Of a stretch of 64,000 nt of DNA, positions 43,316 through 52,094 are shown one piece after another. The stretch's first letter is position 1, and every line of letters starts with the position of its first letter. The position numbers and the translations under genes were made by a program. The DNA is from Novosphingobium sp. Chol11 (GTDB taxonomy: Bacteria > Pseudomonadota > Alphaproteobacteria > Sphingomonadales > Sphingomonadaceae), in assembly GCA_945906105.1 (NCBI GenBank), contig CAMDQO010000009.1:26036-90035 (forward strand), in the 5' to 3' direction. Below the pieces are notes generated by a model. It was not told the DNA's origin, did not search any database, and saw only the letters and a program-made list of their open reading frames with translations.

Positions 43316-43832
43316 TTCAGTTCCTCGAAACGGCAAGCCCCGGCAGTTGCGAGTCGGGATGACTGCGCGGCCGGGGCGGGTCTTAGCCAATAATGCTACG
43401 TTGGCTTAAATGCAATCGCAAGCCGCAGAACTGCCCGGTTAGTCGGATTGGATTGGCACTTGCCTTAGAGCTTTCCGCATCAACCAGGGGCCGTTCGTCC
43501 CGAGCGAAGTCGAGGGATTTGTTCGAGCAAAGCCGAGAATTTCAGCGTTGCAGGCCTCGGCTGCGCTCGGCCATCCCTCGACTTCGCTCGGGACGAACGG
43601 CTTTTGTAGCTCAATGTAAAACGGGAAAACTCTAATCGTCCGTCCAGAACGCGAGGTTCATTACCTTGAGAGGCTAATCAGGTCGGACGAGATTAAAGAA
43701 AAAGCGCGGGCTTTTGACCCTGTGGATAACGTGGATATGTGACCGAAACGGCTCGAGAATCGCGGATTTGCGCGCCTTTCGTTCCTCCAAAAGATTCGTA
43801 GTGAACCTGTGAACCAGTATCTGCGGATCGTG
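43316..43832. other. non-coding gap between purC and the integrase
   Basis: A 517-base gap without a convincing gene. It holds the purC promoter region at its left, a long inverted repeat (43490-43601) and, near the integrase end, a perfect DnaA box in reverse orientation (TGTGGATAA, 43721-43729) with a near-match (GTGGATATG) four bases on. No copy of the tRNA-Phe 3' end is visible, so no second attachment site was found here. Confidence 0.7.
43490..43601. repeat. 29-base inverted repeat, sphingomonad-type intergenic element
   Basis: Perfect arms at 43490-43518 and 43573-43601, each including CGTCCCGAGCGAAGTCGAGG or its complement, with a 54-base spacer that holds smaller complementary blocks (AAGCCGAG and CTCGGC). 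Elements with CGAAGTCGAG cores are widely dispersed between genes in sphingomonad genomes to my knowledge. It could form a large RNA hairpin at the end of the integrase transcript. Confidence 0.85.
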
Positions 43833-45071
43833 CTAATTTGCCTCTTGTGTCGCCGTTTTTGAGTTGAACGGCACAACCTCCCCGCCCGCGCGCAGCTTGT
43901 CCAGATAGTTGCTCCACCACTGCGCCATCGCAACGCGCTCTTGCCAGAATTCGCCTCGCGCATAGGTGCCGCGTATCTTGTCGGAATCCTTGTGCGACAA
44001 AGCGCGCTCGATTGCATCGGGGTGAAACTTGCCTGACTCGTTGAGCAATGTTGAAGCGGTCGTGCGCAGGCCGTGCGAGGTCAGCGTGTCCTTGTCATAG
44101 TCCATCCGGCGATAGGCCGCGTTGAAGGTGTTCTCGCTGACCGGGCGCTTGTGCGAACGCTGACCGGGGAACATCAATTCGTAGTCGCCCGAATGCTCCT
44201 GCAATTGCCTAAGCAGGGCCAGGACTTGTTCGGACAGGGGAACGGCATGGGCGCGCCGCATTTTGGCGCGCGCAGCGGTGATGTTCCAAACCTTCGCGTC
44301 CCAATCGATCTCGCTCCAGAGCGAATGGCGCAACTCGCCGGGGCGCAGGAAAACGTGCGGTCCAATCTGGAGCGCCAGCCTGACAATCGGGCTGCCAGAA
44401 TAGCTATCGGTCGTGCGCAGCAGTTGTCCAACGGCAACGGGATCAATGATCGCGGCCCGGTGCTTCACTTGCGGCGCGGCAAGGGCACCGGTCAGCAGCG
44501 CGGCAGGGTCCGCCTTGCTCCGCGTCGTCGCAACACCATAGCGAAACACCATGCTGGCAAACGAACGCAGGCGGCGCGCAGTCTCGCGTTTACCCTTTGC
44601 TTCCACTCGCTTGAGCACCGCCAGCAGTTCGGCAGGTTCGATCTCGGCAATCGGGCGCGAGCCTAGGGCAGGGGTCAAATGCTCCAACAGCCAGCGCGAT
44701 TTTGCAACGGTCGCCTCGGCGCGCCCGCTCTGCTCTTGCTTCACGGTGATGTATTCTTCGGCAACAAGTTGAAAACTGTTTCCTGCGCTGACCTTGGCAG
44801 CAATCTTGCCGAGTTTTCGTTCAAGCGCCGGATCAATGCCATCGCGAAGCTTCTTGCGCGCTGCCTCACGCGATTCCCGCGCTTCGGCCAAAGATATGTC
44901 AGGATATGCCCCCAGAGCCAGCCGCTTTTCCTTGCCACTGAATCGGTATTTGTAGCGCCAAAGCTTTGATCCATTTGGAAAAATCTCCAGATAGAGACCT
45001 AGCTCATCGGCTTTTTTGTAGGGCTTTTCGCCTGCACTAAATGCCTTAACTTCCAATGCTTTGAGAGACAT
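43833..45071 (-). CDS. tyrosine recombinase (P4-type integrase)
   Basis: A 412-residue integrase with an N-terminal arm-binding domain of the DUF4102 kind (DELGLYLEIFPNGSKLWRYK, LALGAYPDISLAEAR). The catalytic residues are all present: Arg in LRPGELRHSL, His-x-x-Arg in TSHGLRTTAS, His in ALSHKDSD and Tyr in GTYARGEFW. The ATG at 45071 is chosen. The gene begins 167 bases from the 3' end of tRNA-Phe, the usual target position. No cargo is seen between it and purC, so it may be the remains of an island. Confidence 0.93.
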   Translation of the reverse strand: MSLKALEVKAFSAGEKPYKKADELGLYLEIFPNGSKLWRYKYRFSGKEKRLALGAYPDISLAEARESREAARKKLRDGIDPALERKLGKIAAKVSAGNSFQLVAEEYITVKQEQSGRAEATVAKSRWLLEHLTPALGSRPIAEIEPAELLAVLKRVEAKGKRETARRLRSFASMVFRYGVATTRSKADPAALLTGALAAPQVKHRAAIIDPVAVGQLLRTTDSYSGSPIVRLALQIGPHVFLRPGELRHSLWSEIDWDAKVWNITAARAKMRRAHAVPLSEQVLALLRQLQEHSGDYELMFPGQRSHKRPVSENTFNAAYRRMDYDKDTLTSHGLRTTASTLLNESGKFHPDAIERALSHKDSDKIRGTYARGEFWQERVAMAQWWSNYLDKLRAGGEVVPFNSKTATQEAN

Positions 45072-45073
45072 TT

Positions 45074-45146
45074 GGGGGCATGACCTTTCCGCTTTGAGGC
45101 CCATGCCCCCAATTATGCCCCCAAATCAGACGGATTATGGGGGCAT
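45074..45146. repeat. four copies of GGGGGCAT upstream of the integrase
   Basis: GGGGGCAT occurs at 45074-45081 and 45139-45146, and its complement ATGCCCCC at 45103-45110 and 45115-45122. The first copy touches the integrase ATG; two others overlap CATAAT boxes that could serve as -10 elements. They may be arm-type integrase sites or repressor operators. The copies are seen; the role is inferred. Confidence 0.6.
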
Positions 45147-45237
45147 GACGGGGAGTGCAAGGGGCCGTCCAGAGACAGGTATATCCCATGAAAGCCGCAG
45201 AAATTCAAGCTTTGAGGAACGCCAAGAAGCAAGGCAA

Positions 45238-45313
45238 TGGTGCCCGGGGACGGAATCGAACCGCCGACACCATGATTTTCAGTCATGTGCTCTACCAACT
45301 GAGCTACCCGGGC
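45238..45313 (-). tRNA. tRNA-Phe (GAA)
   Basis: A 76-base cloverleaf on the minus strand: acceptor GCCCGGG/CCCGGGC, D-arm GCTC-AGTTGGTA-GAGC, anticodon stem CATGA/TCATG around the loop CTGAAAA (anticodon GAA), variable GTGTC, T-arm GGCGG-TTCGATT-CCGTC, discriminator A and an encoded CCA. Its 3' end faces the integrase. It follows yacG in the same direction, as is common in alphaproteobacteria. Confidence 0.97.
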
Positions 45314-45408
45314 ATCGCTGCTGCGGCGATCAGGGTGATCGGCGAGCGATTGGTTGCGCGCCTATGACGAAGGCGGCGCGGATTGGCAAGATGGAAATCT
45401 GATTCCAA

Positions 45409-45576
45409 TCAGACTCCGTCGTCATCCGGCCGATCAGCAGGCGGGCCGGGGAGGGCGTAGCCATCATCTAGCCACTTGACGAGATCGCGATCACGGCAGC
45501 GCTGCGAGCAGAACGGGGAGTGTTCCGCCACGCGCGGTTTGCGGCAGATCGGGCATTTGCGGGTCGTGCTGGTCAT
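45409..45576 (-). CDS. yacG: DNA gyrase inhibitor YacG family zinc protein
   Basis: A 55-residue protein, easily missed for its size. The four zinc cysteines follow the family spacing: Cys8 and Cys11 (KCPICRKP), Cys23 and Cys27 ([17 protein letters not shown]). The C-terminus is acidic and proline-rich, ending in DDDGV. In E. coli YacG binds GyrB and inhibits gyrase. The ATG overlaps the stop of the RNase E/G-like gene (ATGA). Confidence 0.92.
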   Translation of the reverse strand: MTSTTRKCPICRKPRVAEHSPFCSQRCRDRDLVKWLDDGYALPGPPADRPDDDGV

Positions 45577-46547
45577 CGCGCAATCGCCTGCGCGAAGCTG
45601 CCATCCAAAGCAAGGGCAGGGTCAATCCGCCAATCAAGCACCCGTCCGGTGCGGCGGGCGAGTTCAGCCTCCCATTCGGGCGTGATGCTAGCTCTCACTG
45701 CCGGGTGGAGTGTTATTTGCAGCACACCCGCTTCATCCACAGCTTCGGCGCGGCGCAGAGCCAGCCGGGCGGCGGCGGCGGCCGGGTTGGCTCTGATGCG
45801 GGCGATGATCGATGGCCGCTCCATCCGGGCGACGAGCTGAACGAAGCCGAATCCGTTCATCGCGGTGCGTTCATGCGGCCAATCAGCCAGTGCCTCGCCA
45901 AGGATCACATCGACCGCGCGGCGGTCTGCCTTGTCGGGCAGCGTTGGAAAATCGATGCCGATGTTGCCCGAAAGATCGAAGCGGTGGACAGCCTGCGCGA
46001 TGGCCTCTGCTGCGGCCTTGGCCAGGGCTGGCGAGGGGAGCGCGCCATCGATGTCAATCACGGTCATCGCCGGAGTGGGGCTGATGGTGATCTGCCCGCC
46101 ATTGAAGGCAAATTCACCCAGCGCGGCCTCACCAAACAGCTCGTCCCATTCATTCACCGGGAAGCGGCGGACGCGCTTTGCCGGAACGTCAGCGCTGCCC
46201 AATAGATCGGCGAGTGATGGGGCGGGGCGCGGAGCCTCATCAGTTGGGCGGGCTTGGGCCAATTTGTGGCGTCCCGTTTCGGCCATGGCAGACCGGGTAA
46301 CGGCCAAACGCAGAGCTGATCCCTCTTGAGCACCGCGCGGCAGTTTATCGACCAGCGCCTCTTCGCCTGATGGAAAACGCGCCGTGCCCCGCGCTGATCC
46401 TTGCCTGCGGGAGATCAGCACGGCATCGGCCACCAGACCCGTCGCCAGTCTGCCCGGCCAATCAAGCCGCGCGGCGATGACACTGCCGCTATCGATCAGC
46501 AAAGCGCGGTGTTCGCCGATGCCTTCCTCGATTTGCCACTCAGCCAA
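45573..46547 (-). CDS. minimal RNase E/G-like protein
   Basis: A 324-residue protein related to the catalytic core of RNase E/G but much shorter than the usual 450 or more. Both catalytic aspartates appear to be kept: Asp165 in [10 protein letters not shown] and Asp199 in [10 protein letters not shown], with the [16 protein letters not shown] helix after them. There is no clear S1 domain and no CPxC zinc link. It starts with TTG, overlapping the maf stop by eight bases. It could be an active compact RNase or a binding protein; activity is inferred from two residues only. Confidence 0.75.
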   Translation of the reverse strand: MAEWQIEEGIGEHRALLIDSGSVIAARLDWPGRLATGLVADAVLISRRQGSARGTARFPSGEEALVDKLPRGAQEGSALRLAVTRSAMAETGRHKLAQARPTDEAPRPAPSLADLLGSADVPAKRVRRFPVNEWDELFGEAALGEFAFNGGQITISPTPAMTVIDIDGALPSPALAKAAAEAIAQAVHRFDLSGNIGIDFPTLPDKADRRAVDVILGEALADWPHERTAMNGFGFVQLVARMERPSIIARIRANPAAAAARLALRRAEAVDEAGVLQITLHPAVRASITPEWEAELARRTGRVLDWRIDPALALDGSFAQAIAR

Positions 46548-47142
46548 GGGAAAATCCTGCGGCTATAAGGAGCGCGCGGGTTTCAAACAGCGGCAGACCA
46601 ACGACGCCAGAGTGACTGCCCGATATCCAGGCGATGAGCCCTTCGGCGCTGCCTTGGATGGCATAGCCGCCCGCTTTGCCGAGCCATTCACCACCAGCGA
46701 TGTAGGCATCGATCTCTGCTTGGCTGAGCGGCTTGAATCGCACGATGGTTTCGGACAGACGCTCACGCAGCTTGCCATCAGGTGATTTCAGCGCGACAGC
46801 CGAAAGCACCCGGTGGCGGCGGCCAGAGAGCAGTTCCAGACATGTGCGCGCCGTGGCCTCATCCTCAGCCTTGGGCAGGATGCGGCGACCACAGGCGACG
46901 ACGGTATCGCCGGACAGCACGTGGGCATCAGGCGCATCGACAGCGCCACCAGAGACAGCCAGCGCCTTTTCGCGAGCCATGCGTGCGGCATAGATGCGCG
47001 GGACTTCGGCTTTGGCGTGGGATTCGTCGATGTCAGCAGCAATGATCTGTGCAGGCTCAACCCCAAGCCGGGCGAGCAATTCACGCCGACGCGGGGATGC
47101 CGATGCCAGGATCAGAGTGGGCTGGGCCACCCGGGCTATCAA
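46540..47142 (-). CDS. maf: Maf-family nucleotide pyrophosphatase
   Basis: A 200-residue protein that hydrolyses non-canonical or excess nucleoside triphosphates. Motifs: [37 protein letters not shown] and [20 protein letters not shown]. The TTG at 47142 overlaps the infA stop (TTGA); GTG at 47130 is an alternative start. Confidence 0.92.
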   Translation of the reverse strand: MIARVAQPTLILASASPRRRELLARLGVEPAQIIAADIDESHAKAEVPRIYAARMAREKALAVSGGAVDAPDAHVLSGDTVVACGRRILPKAEDEATARTCLELLSGRRHRVLSAVALKSPDGKLRERLSETIVRFKPLSQAEIDAYIAGGEWLGKAGGYAIQGSAEGLIAWISGSHSGVVGLPLFETRALLIAAGFSLG

Positions 47143-47384
47143 AACTGACCGGGACCGCCGCGGCCGGGCATGAAGCGGTAAGTGATACGCCCCTTGGTCA
47201 GATCGTAAGGGGTCAATTCGACCAGAACTTCATCTCCAACCAGCACACGGATGCGGTTCTTGCGCATCTTGCCGGCGGTGTGACCGAGTATCTCATGATT
47301 ATTTTCGAGGCGAACACGGAACATGGCATTGGGGAGCAACTCCACAATCGTTCCGCGCATTTCCAGTAGTTCTTCTTTCGCCAT
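47139..47384 (-). CDS. infA: translation initiation factor IF-1
   Basis: An 81-residue OB-fold protein: [39 protein letters not shown] and GRITYRF. The C-terminal tail ([10 protein letters not shown]) is about nine residues longer than in E. coli, as I have seen in other alphaproteobacteria. First gene of the infA-maf-RNase-yacG-tRNA set. Confidence 0.97.
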   Translation of the reverse strand: MAKEELLEMRGTIVELLPNAMFRVRLENNHEILGHTAGKMRKNRIRVLVGDEVLVELTPYDLTKGRITYRFMPGRGGPGQF

Positions 47385-47548
47385 CGGCGACCATTTTCCG
47401 TCAGATGTGAGATCAATCGCGGCGCGCCATAGCCTCGCATGGGGTAAAAGGAAAGCCTTGTTGAAACTGCCGCATGATGTTGTTCCGCGACAAAATATTA
47501 CGATCAGCGACTTGCCCTATAGGCGTCAGGCCGTCAGTGAGTTGGGCA

Positions 47549-50110
47549 ATGTCACCACAGCGTATTTTCCTTCATTTGCCGTTTCTTTCCTTGGTGCTGG
47601 CGCAACCGGCGCTAGCGGCTGCGCAAAGCAGTACCCCAGTCACGCCTGCTTTGCCGGGGGATATTCTGCCCGGATCAGACGAGGATTCTGTGGGGCAAGC
47701 GCAATTAAAAGGTGAAATCCTTGTCATTGCAGACCGGATCAGAGGGCAGGTAGATGCTCCGCAAAAGCCGATTGAAACGCTTAATGAGGAAGACATTGCC
47801 TCCTACGGGGCCACATCAGTCAGTGAATTGCTGGCTGCGCTGACCCCGCAGACAGGATCTGGCCGCGGACGTGGCGGTTCGGGTGGCGGATTTCCGATCA
47901 TGCTGCTCAATGGCCAGCGCGTTTCCAGCTTTCGCGAAATGCGCAACATTCCTCCTGAAGCAATCAAGCGGGTGGAAATTCTACCCGAAGAAGTTGCCCT
48001 GCGTTATGGCTATGCGCCCAATCAGCGCGTCGTGAACATGATTTTGAAGGATAACTTCGCCGCCAAAACCTTTGAAGTTGAATATGACCAACCCGATCGC
48101 GGCGGATCGTTCACCCGCGAATTTGAAGTTTCGCTGTTCAAGGTCAGCGGCGCGAGCCGTCTGAATCTAACCCTTTCAAGCGACGACACTTCGCTGCTGA
48201 GCGAAGGCGAGCGCGGGGTGTTACAGGTGGCCACCAGCCTGCCCACCGTTTCAACCGATCCTGATCCTGCATTTGCCCGCTCGCTGATCGCGGACAGCGC
48301 GAACAATTCGATCAACGGCACCTGGTCAACCGGGCTTGGTGCCAAGGGCATGGACGGATCGTTGACGCTCAATGGAACAATTACCCGGGCTGAAAGCGTC
48401 TCGTTTTCAGGCCTCAACACCGTCACCTTGACCGCTCCCGGTGGAGCGCAGGCGGTGCGCACATTTGGCGATCCGCTGGCCCGGCGCAACCAGACGACGA
48501 CCTTGCAAAGCGGCCTGTCGTTCAACAAACCATTTGGTTCATGGCAACTGACCGCCAGCGTCGATGCCACTCACAGCGATAGTGACAGCCGCTTAGACCG
48601 CCGGGTGAATAGCAGTTCGCTGGTTTCTGCGGCGACTGCCGGAACTCTGCCGATCAATGGGGCGTTGCCAGCACTGGCGGGGGCCGGTTCCGACAGCGCT
48701 CTATCGCAAAACAATTCGTTGAACAGCCTCGTCACCCTGATTGGTCGTCCCTTTCACCTGCCCGGCGGGGATGTTACGACGACGCTGAAAGCCGGTTACA
48801 ATTTCACCGGCATCACCAGCGAAGACACCCGCAGTGTGGTTGGCCGCACCTTGCTGAAGCGCAATGATTTGCTTGCCGGATTCAATATTGGAATCCCGAT
48901 TACCAGCCGCCGCGAGGGTTTTCTCGATGTGATTGGAGATCTGTCGCTCAACTTCAGCGGCGGACTTGATCACTTGTCTGACTTCGGCACGATTTATGAC
49001 TGGAGCGCTGGCCTAACCTGGGCACCCACCGAAAAGCTGGGACTACAGGCAAGCTACATCGTCAACTCACAGGCGCCCGGACTCGGCCAGTTGGGCAATC
49101 CTGTTACAGTCAGCTTGAACGTGCCGATCTATGATTTCGTGCGCGGCGAGACTGTGCTGGTCACGGTGACGGGCGGCGGCAATCCGTTGCTCAAGAAAGA
49201 GACAGACCGCGACCTCAAGTTTGGGGCGAATTGGCAGCTTCCTTTCCTTAAAGGATCAAGCCTGATCGTCGAATATTTCCGCAACAATTCATCGAACGTC
49301 ACTGCAAGCTTCCCGGTACTTACGCCAGACATCGAGGCAGCTTTCCCCGGACGGGTAGAGCGCGACATCAGCGGCCGTTTGATAGCACTTGATCGCAGGC
49401 CCGTGTTTTTCGCGCAGGAAAAGGCCTCGCGCTTACGCTGGGGAGTCAATCTGAGTGGTCCGATCGGCAAACCGAACCCGATGCAGAAGGCGATGATGGA
49501 GCGCATGGCACGCGGCGTTGGTGGTGGCGGTCGTGGACCCGGTGGCCCCGGTGCTGGGATCGGAGGCGGACCAAGAGGCGGCGGCGGCGGCATGGGCCCG
49601 ATGATGGGCGGCCCCGGAATGCCCGGAGGTCAGGGCCGTTTCAATCTATCTGCTTACCACACCATCCAGTTTGAAAACCGGGTGCTGGTTACTGCCGCTG
49701 GTCCGGTGCTTGATCTGCTGAATGGTGATGCGCTGAGTGGCGGCGGCGTGGCGCGTCATTCGCTCGAAATGGAAGGTGGTGCATTCTATAAGGGCGTGGG
49801 TCTGCGGCTTGCGGGCAGCTATACGGCACCGACGCGCATTGACGGCACCGGCGCGCCGGGTTCCGCCGATCTGCATTTCGGCGGCCTTGCCAAGCTCAAT
49901 TTCCGTATGTTCATGGAGCTCAGCCAGCAAAAATGGCTTGGTAAAAGCGCCTTCCTCAAAGGTTTCCGAGCAAGTTTGCATATCGACAACATATTTGATG
50001 CACGTCAGCGGGTGCTTGATCAGAATGGTCTCGTGCCGATTGGCTATCAACCCGATATTCTTGATCCCAAAGGGCGTTTTATCGGTTTTGAACTGCGCAA
50101 GCAGTTCTGA
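47549..50110 (+). CDS. TonB-dependent receptor with a Gly/Met-rich insert
   Basis: An 853-residue outer-membrane receptor. A signal peptide (LHLPFLSLVLAQPALAAAQ) precedes the plug domain (IETLNEEDIASYGATSVSEL, MLLNGQRVSSF, VEILPEEVALRYGYAPNQRV) and a beta-barrel ending in GFELRKQF. Near residues 650-697 lies an insert almost wholly of Gly, Pro, Met and Arg (for example GGGGMGPMMGGPGMPGGQGR), probably an external loop. Start at 47549 chosen for the signal peptide. The ligand is unknown. It stands alone on its strand before uvrC. Confidence 0.88.
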   Translation: MSPQRIFLHLPFLSLVLAQPALAAAQSSTPVTPALPGDILPGSDEDSVGQAQLKGEILVIADRIRGQVDAPQKPIETLNEEDIASYGATSVSELLAALTPQTGSGRGRGGSGGGFPIMLLNGQRVSSFREMRNIPPEAIKRVEILPEEVALRYGYAPNQRVVNMILKDNFAAKTFEVEYDQPDRGGSFTREFEVSLFKVSGASRLNLTLSSDDTSLLSEGERGVLQVATSLPTVSTDPDPAFARSLIADSANNSINGTWSTGLGAKGMDGSLTLNGTITRAESVSFSGLNTVTLTAPGGAQAVRTFGDPLARRNQTTTLQSGLSFNKPFGSWQLTASVDATHSDSDSRLDRRVNSSSLVSAATAGTLPINGALPALAGAGSDSALSQNNSLNSLVTLIGRPFHLPGGDVTTTLKAGYNFTGITSEDTRSVVGRTLLKRNDLLAGFNIGIPITSRREGFLDVIGDLSLNFSGGLDHLSDFGTIYDWSAGLTWAPTEKLGLQASYIVNSQAPGLGQLGNPVTVSLNVPIYDFVRGETVLVTVTGGGNPLLKKETDRDLKFGANWQLPFLKGSSLIVEYFRNNSSNVTASFPVLTPDIEAAFPGRVERDISGRLIALDRRPVFFAQEKASRLRWGVNLSGPIGKPNPMQKAMMERMARGVGGGGRGPGGPGAGIGGGPRGGGGGMGPMMGGPGMPGGQGRFNLSAYHTIQFENRVLVTAAGPVLDLLNGDALSGGGVARHSLEMEGGAFYKGVGLRLAGSYTAPTRIDGTGAPGSADLHFGGLAKLNFRMFMELSQQKWLGKSAFLKGFRASLHIDNIFDARQRVLDQNGLVPIGYQPDILDPKGRFIGFELRKQF

Positions 50111-50149
50111 CCCTTTGCCAGCAGAGCACAGAGCCATTATCGCGGCTTG

Positions 50150-52090
50150 ATGCCCCGCAGAAGCGACACCCCGCCTGAACCGCAATCGTCCGAACGCTTC
50201 CATGAGGGGCGGGCGACGTTCACCATGACCGGCAGCCAGCCAGACCTTGATACTGGCGTGGCAGCAATCCGCGAGGTGGTGCAAACACTGCCCTCCACAC
50301 CCGGTGTCTATCGGATGCTCGATGCGCGCGGCGACGTGCTCTATGTTGGCAAGGCGCGGGCGCTGAAGAACCGCGTGACCAATTACACGGCTGTTGATCG
50401 CCTGCCGCTGCGGCTGAAGCGCATGGTGGCGCAAACGCGGTCCATGACCATCGTCACCACCAAGTCGGAAGCCGATGCGCTGCTGCTCGAAGCGCAGCTG
50501 ATCAAGCGCTATCGCCCGCCGTACAATGTGCTGCTGCGCGATGACAAAAGCTTCCCGTTCATCCTGCTGCGCGATGACCATGATTTCCCGCGCATTATGA
50601 AGCACCGCGGTGCGCGCAAGGCCCAGGGCAAGTATTACGGGCCGTTTGCCAGCGCGGGCAGCGTCAACACCACGATCAACGCGCTGCAAAAGCTGTTCCT
50701 GCTGCGCAGTTGCAACGACGGTTTTTTTGCGCGGCGTGATCGCCCCTGCCTGCTCTACCAGATCAAGCGCTGCTCTGCCCCTTGTGTCGGCCGGATCGAC
50801 AAGGCGGACTATGAGGAACTGGTCAGCGAAGCGCGCGATTTTCTGGGCGGAAAGTCCACCGCCGTGCAGAAAAAGATCGAAAGCCAGATGAACGCAGCCT
50901 CCGAAGCGCTCGATTTTGAACGCGCTGCCATGCTGCGTGACCGGCTGCGCGCCGCGACATTCATTCAGGGCAGTCAGGCGATCAACGCCGAGGGACTGGG
51001 CAACGCCGATATTTTCGCCATGGCCACCAAGGCCGGGCAGGTGGCGATCCAGGCCTTCTTCATTCGCGGTGGCCAAAACTGGGGGCATCGCGCTTTTTTC
51101 CCGAGCCACACCGAAGGGCTGGCTGAAGGCGAAGTGATGCAAAGCTTCCTCGCCCAGTTCTATGAGGAAGTGCCGCCACCGCGCTTGCTGCTGCTGGACC
51201 GTGCGCTGCCCGAAGGCGCGCTGCTGTGCGAAGCTTTGCGCGAAGGTGCTGGCGGAACGGTGGAAATTGCGATCCCCCAGCGCGGGGACCGCCGCCGTCT
51301 GATCGAGCAGGCAAGCCGCAATGCTGTGGAAGCGCTGGAACGCAGGCAGGCGGAAAGCGGCGCCAAGGCAAAGGTCATGCGCGAACTGGCCGAATTCCTC
51401 GAACTGGCCGAGATTCCCCAGCGCATCGAGATTTATGACAACAGCCATATTCAGGGCACTAACGCTCTGGGAGCGATGGTCGTCGCAGGGCCGGAAGGCT
51501 TTCTCAAGAACCAGTACCGCAAGTGGAACATCAAGCGGCCAGATACGGCACCGGGTGATGACTTCGCCATGATGCGCGAAGTGTTCTCACGCCGCTTTGG
51601 CCGCGCCATGGAAGAAGACCCGGACAGGCAAAACGGCACCTGGCCCGATCTGGTGCTGATAGATGGGGGTAAAGGCCAGCTAACGGCAGTGCGCGAGACG
51701 CTGGAGGAGCTGGGAATCGAAGACCTGCTGCTCGTCGGTGTCAGCAAAGGTCCGGATCGCAATGCCGGACGCGAGACTTTTCACTTCGTCGATGGGCGTG
51801 AACTGGATTTGCCGGTCAATTCGTCTGTGCTGTTCCATCTCCAGCGCCTGCGCGACGAGGCGCACCGCTTTGCCATCGGGGCGCATCGCGATAAGCGCAG
51901 CCGGGCGATCACTGCCAGCCCGCTCGATGAAATAGCCGGTATCGGTCCGGCGCGGAAGCGGGCGTTGCTGCTGCACTTTGGCACCGCCGGAAAAGTGCGC
52001 GCTGCCAGTCTTGAAGATCTGCAATGCGCGCCAGGAGTCAGTTCAGCCGTGGCGCAGACTGTCTATGATTTTTACCATCCAGGCAGCTGA
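50150..52090 (+). CDS. uvrC: excinuclease ABC subunit C
   Basis: A 646-residue nuclease of nucleotide-excision repair. GIY-YIG domain (PGVYRMLDARGDVLYVGKAR), Cys-rich linker (CLLYQIKRCSAPCVG), UVR motif (ASEALDFERAAMLRDRL), RNase H-like nuclease (EIYDNSHIQGTNALGAMVV, LVLIDGGKGQL) and two helix-hairpin-helix motifs (IAGIGPARKRALLLHFGT). The N-terminal extension of about 45 residues fits what I recall of sphingomonad UvrC. ATG 50150 is preferred to the TTG just before it. Confidence 0.95.
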   Translation: MPRRSDTPPEPQSSERFHEGRATFTMTGSQPDLDTGVAAIREVVQTLPSTPGVYRMLDARGDVLYVGKARALKNRVTNYTAVDRLPLRLKRMVAQTRSMTIVTTKSEADALLLEAQLIKRYRPPYNVLLRDDKSFPFILLRDDHDFPRIMKHRGARKAQGKYYGPFASAGSVNTTINALQKLFLLRSCNDGFFARRDRPCLLYQIKRCSAPCVGRIDKADYEELVSEARDFLGGKSTAVQKKIESQMNAASEALDFERAAMLRDRLRAATFIQGSQAINAEGLGNADIFAMATKAGQVAIQAFFIRGGQNWGHRAFFPSHTEGLAEGEVMQSFLAQFYEEVPPPRLLLLDRALPEGALLCEALREGAGGTVEIAIPQRGDRRRLIEQASRNAVEALERRQAESGAKAKVMRELAEFLELAEIPQRIEIYDNSHIQGTNALGAMVVAGPEGFLKNQYRKWNIKRPDTAPGDDFAMMREVFSRRFGRAMEEDPDRQNGTWPDLVLIDGGKGQLTAVRETLEELGIEDLLLVGVSKGPDRNAGRETFHFVDGRELDLPVNSSVLFHLQRLRDEAHRFAIGAHRDKRSRAITASPLDEIAGIGPARKRALLLHFGTAGKVRAASLEDLQCAPGVSSAVAQTVYDFYHPGS

Positions 52091-52094
52091 TAAG

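Noticed and set aside
49646..51448. Long minus-strand frame of 600 codons across the receptor and uvrC
   Set aside because: It spans two well-supported genes and the gap between them; the translation is a His/Ala/Arg-rich shadow of high-GC coding sequence.
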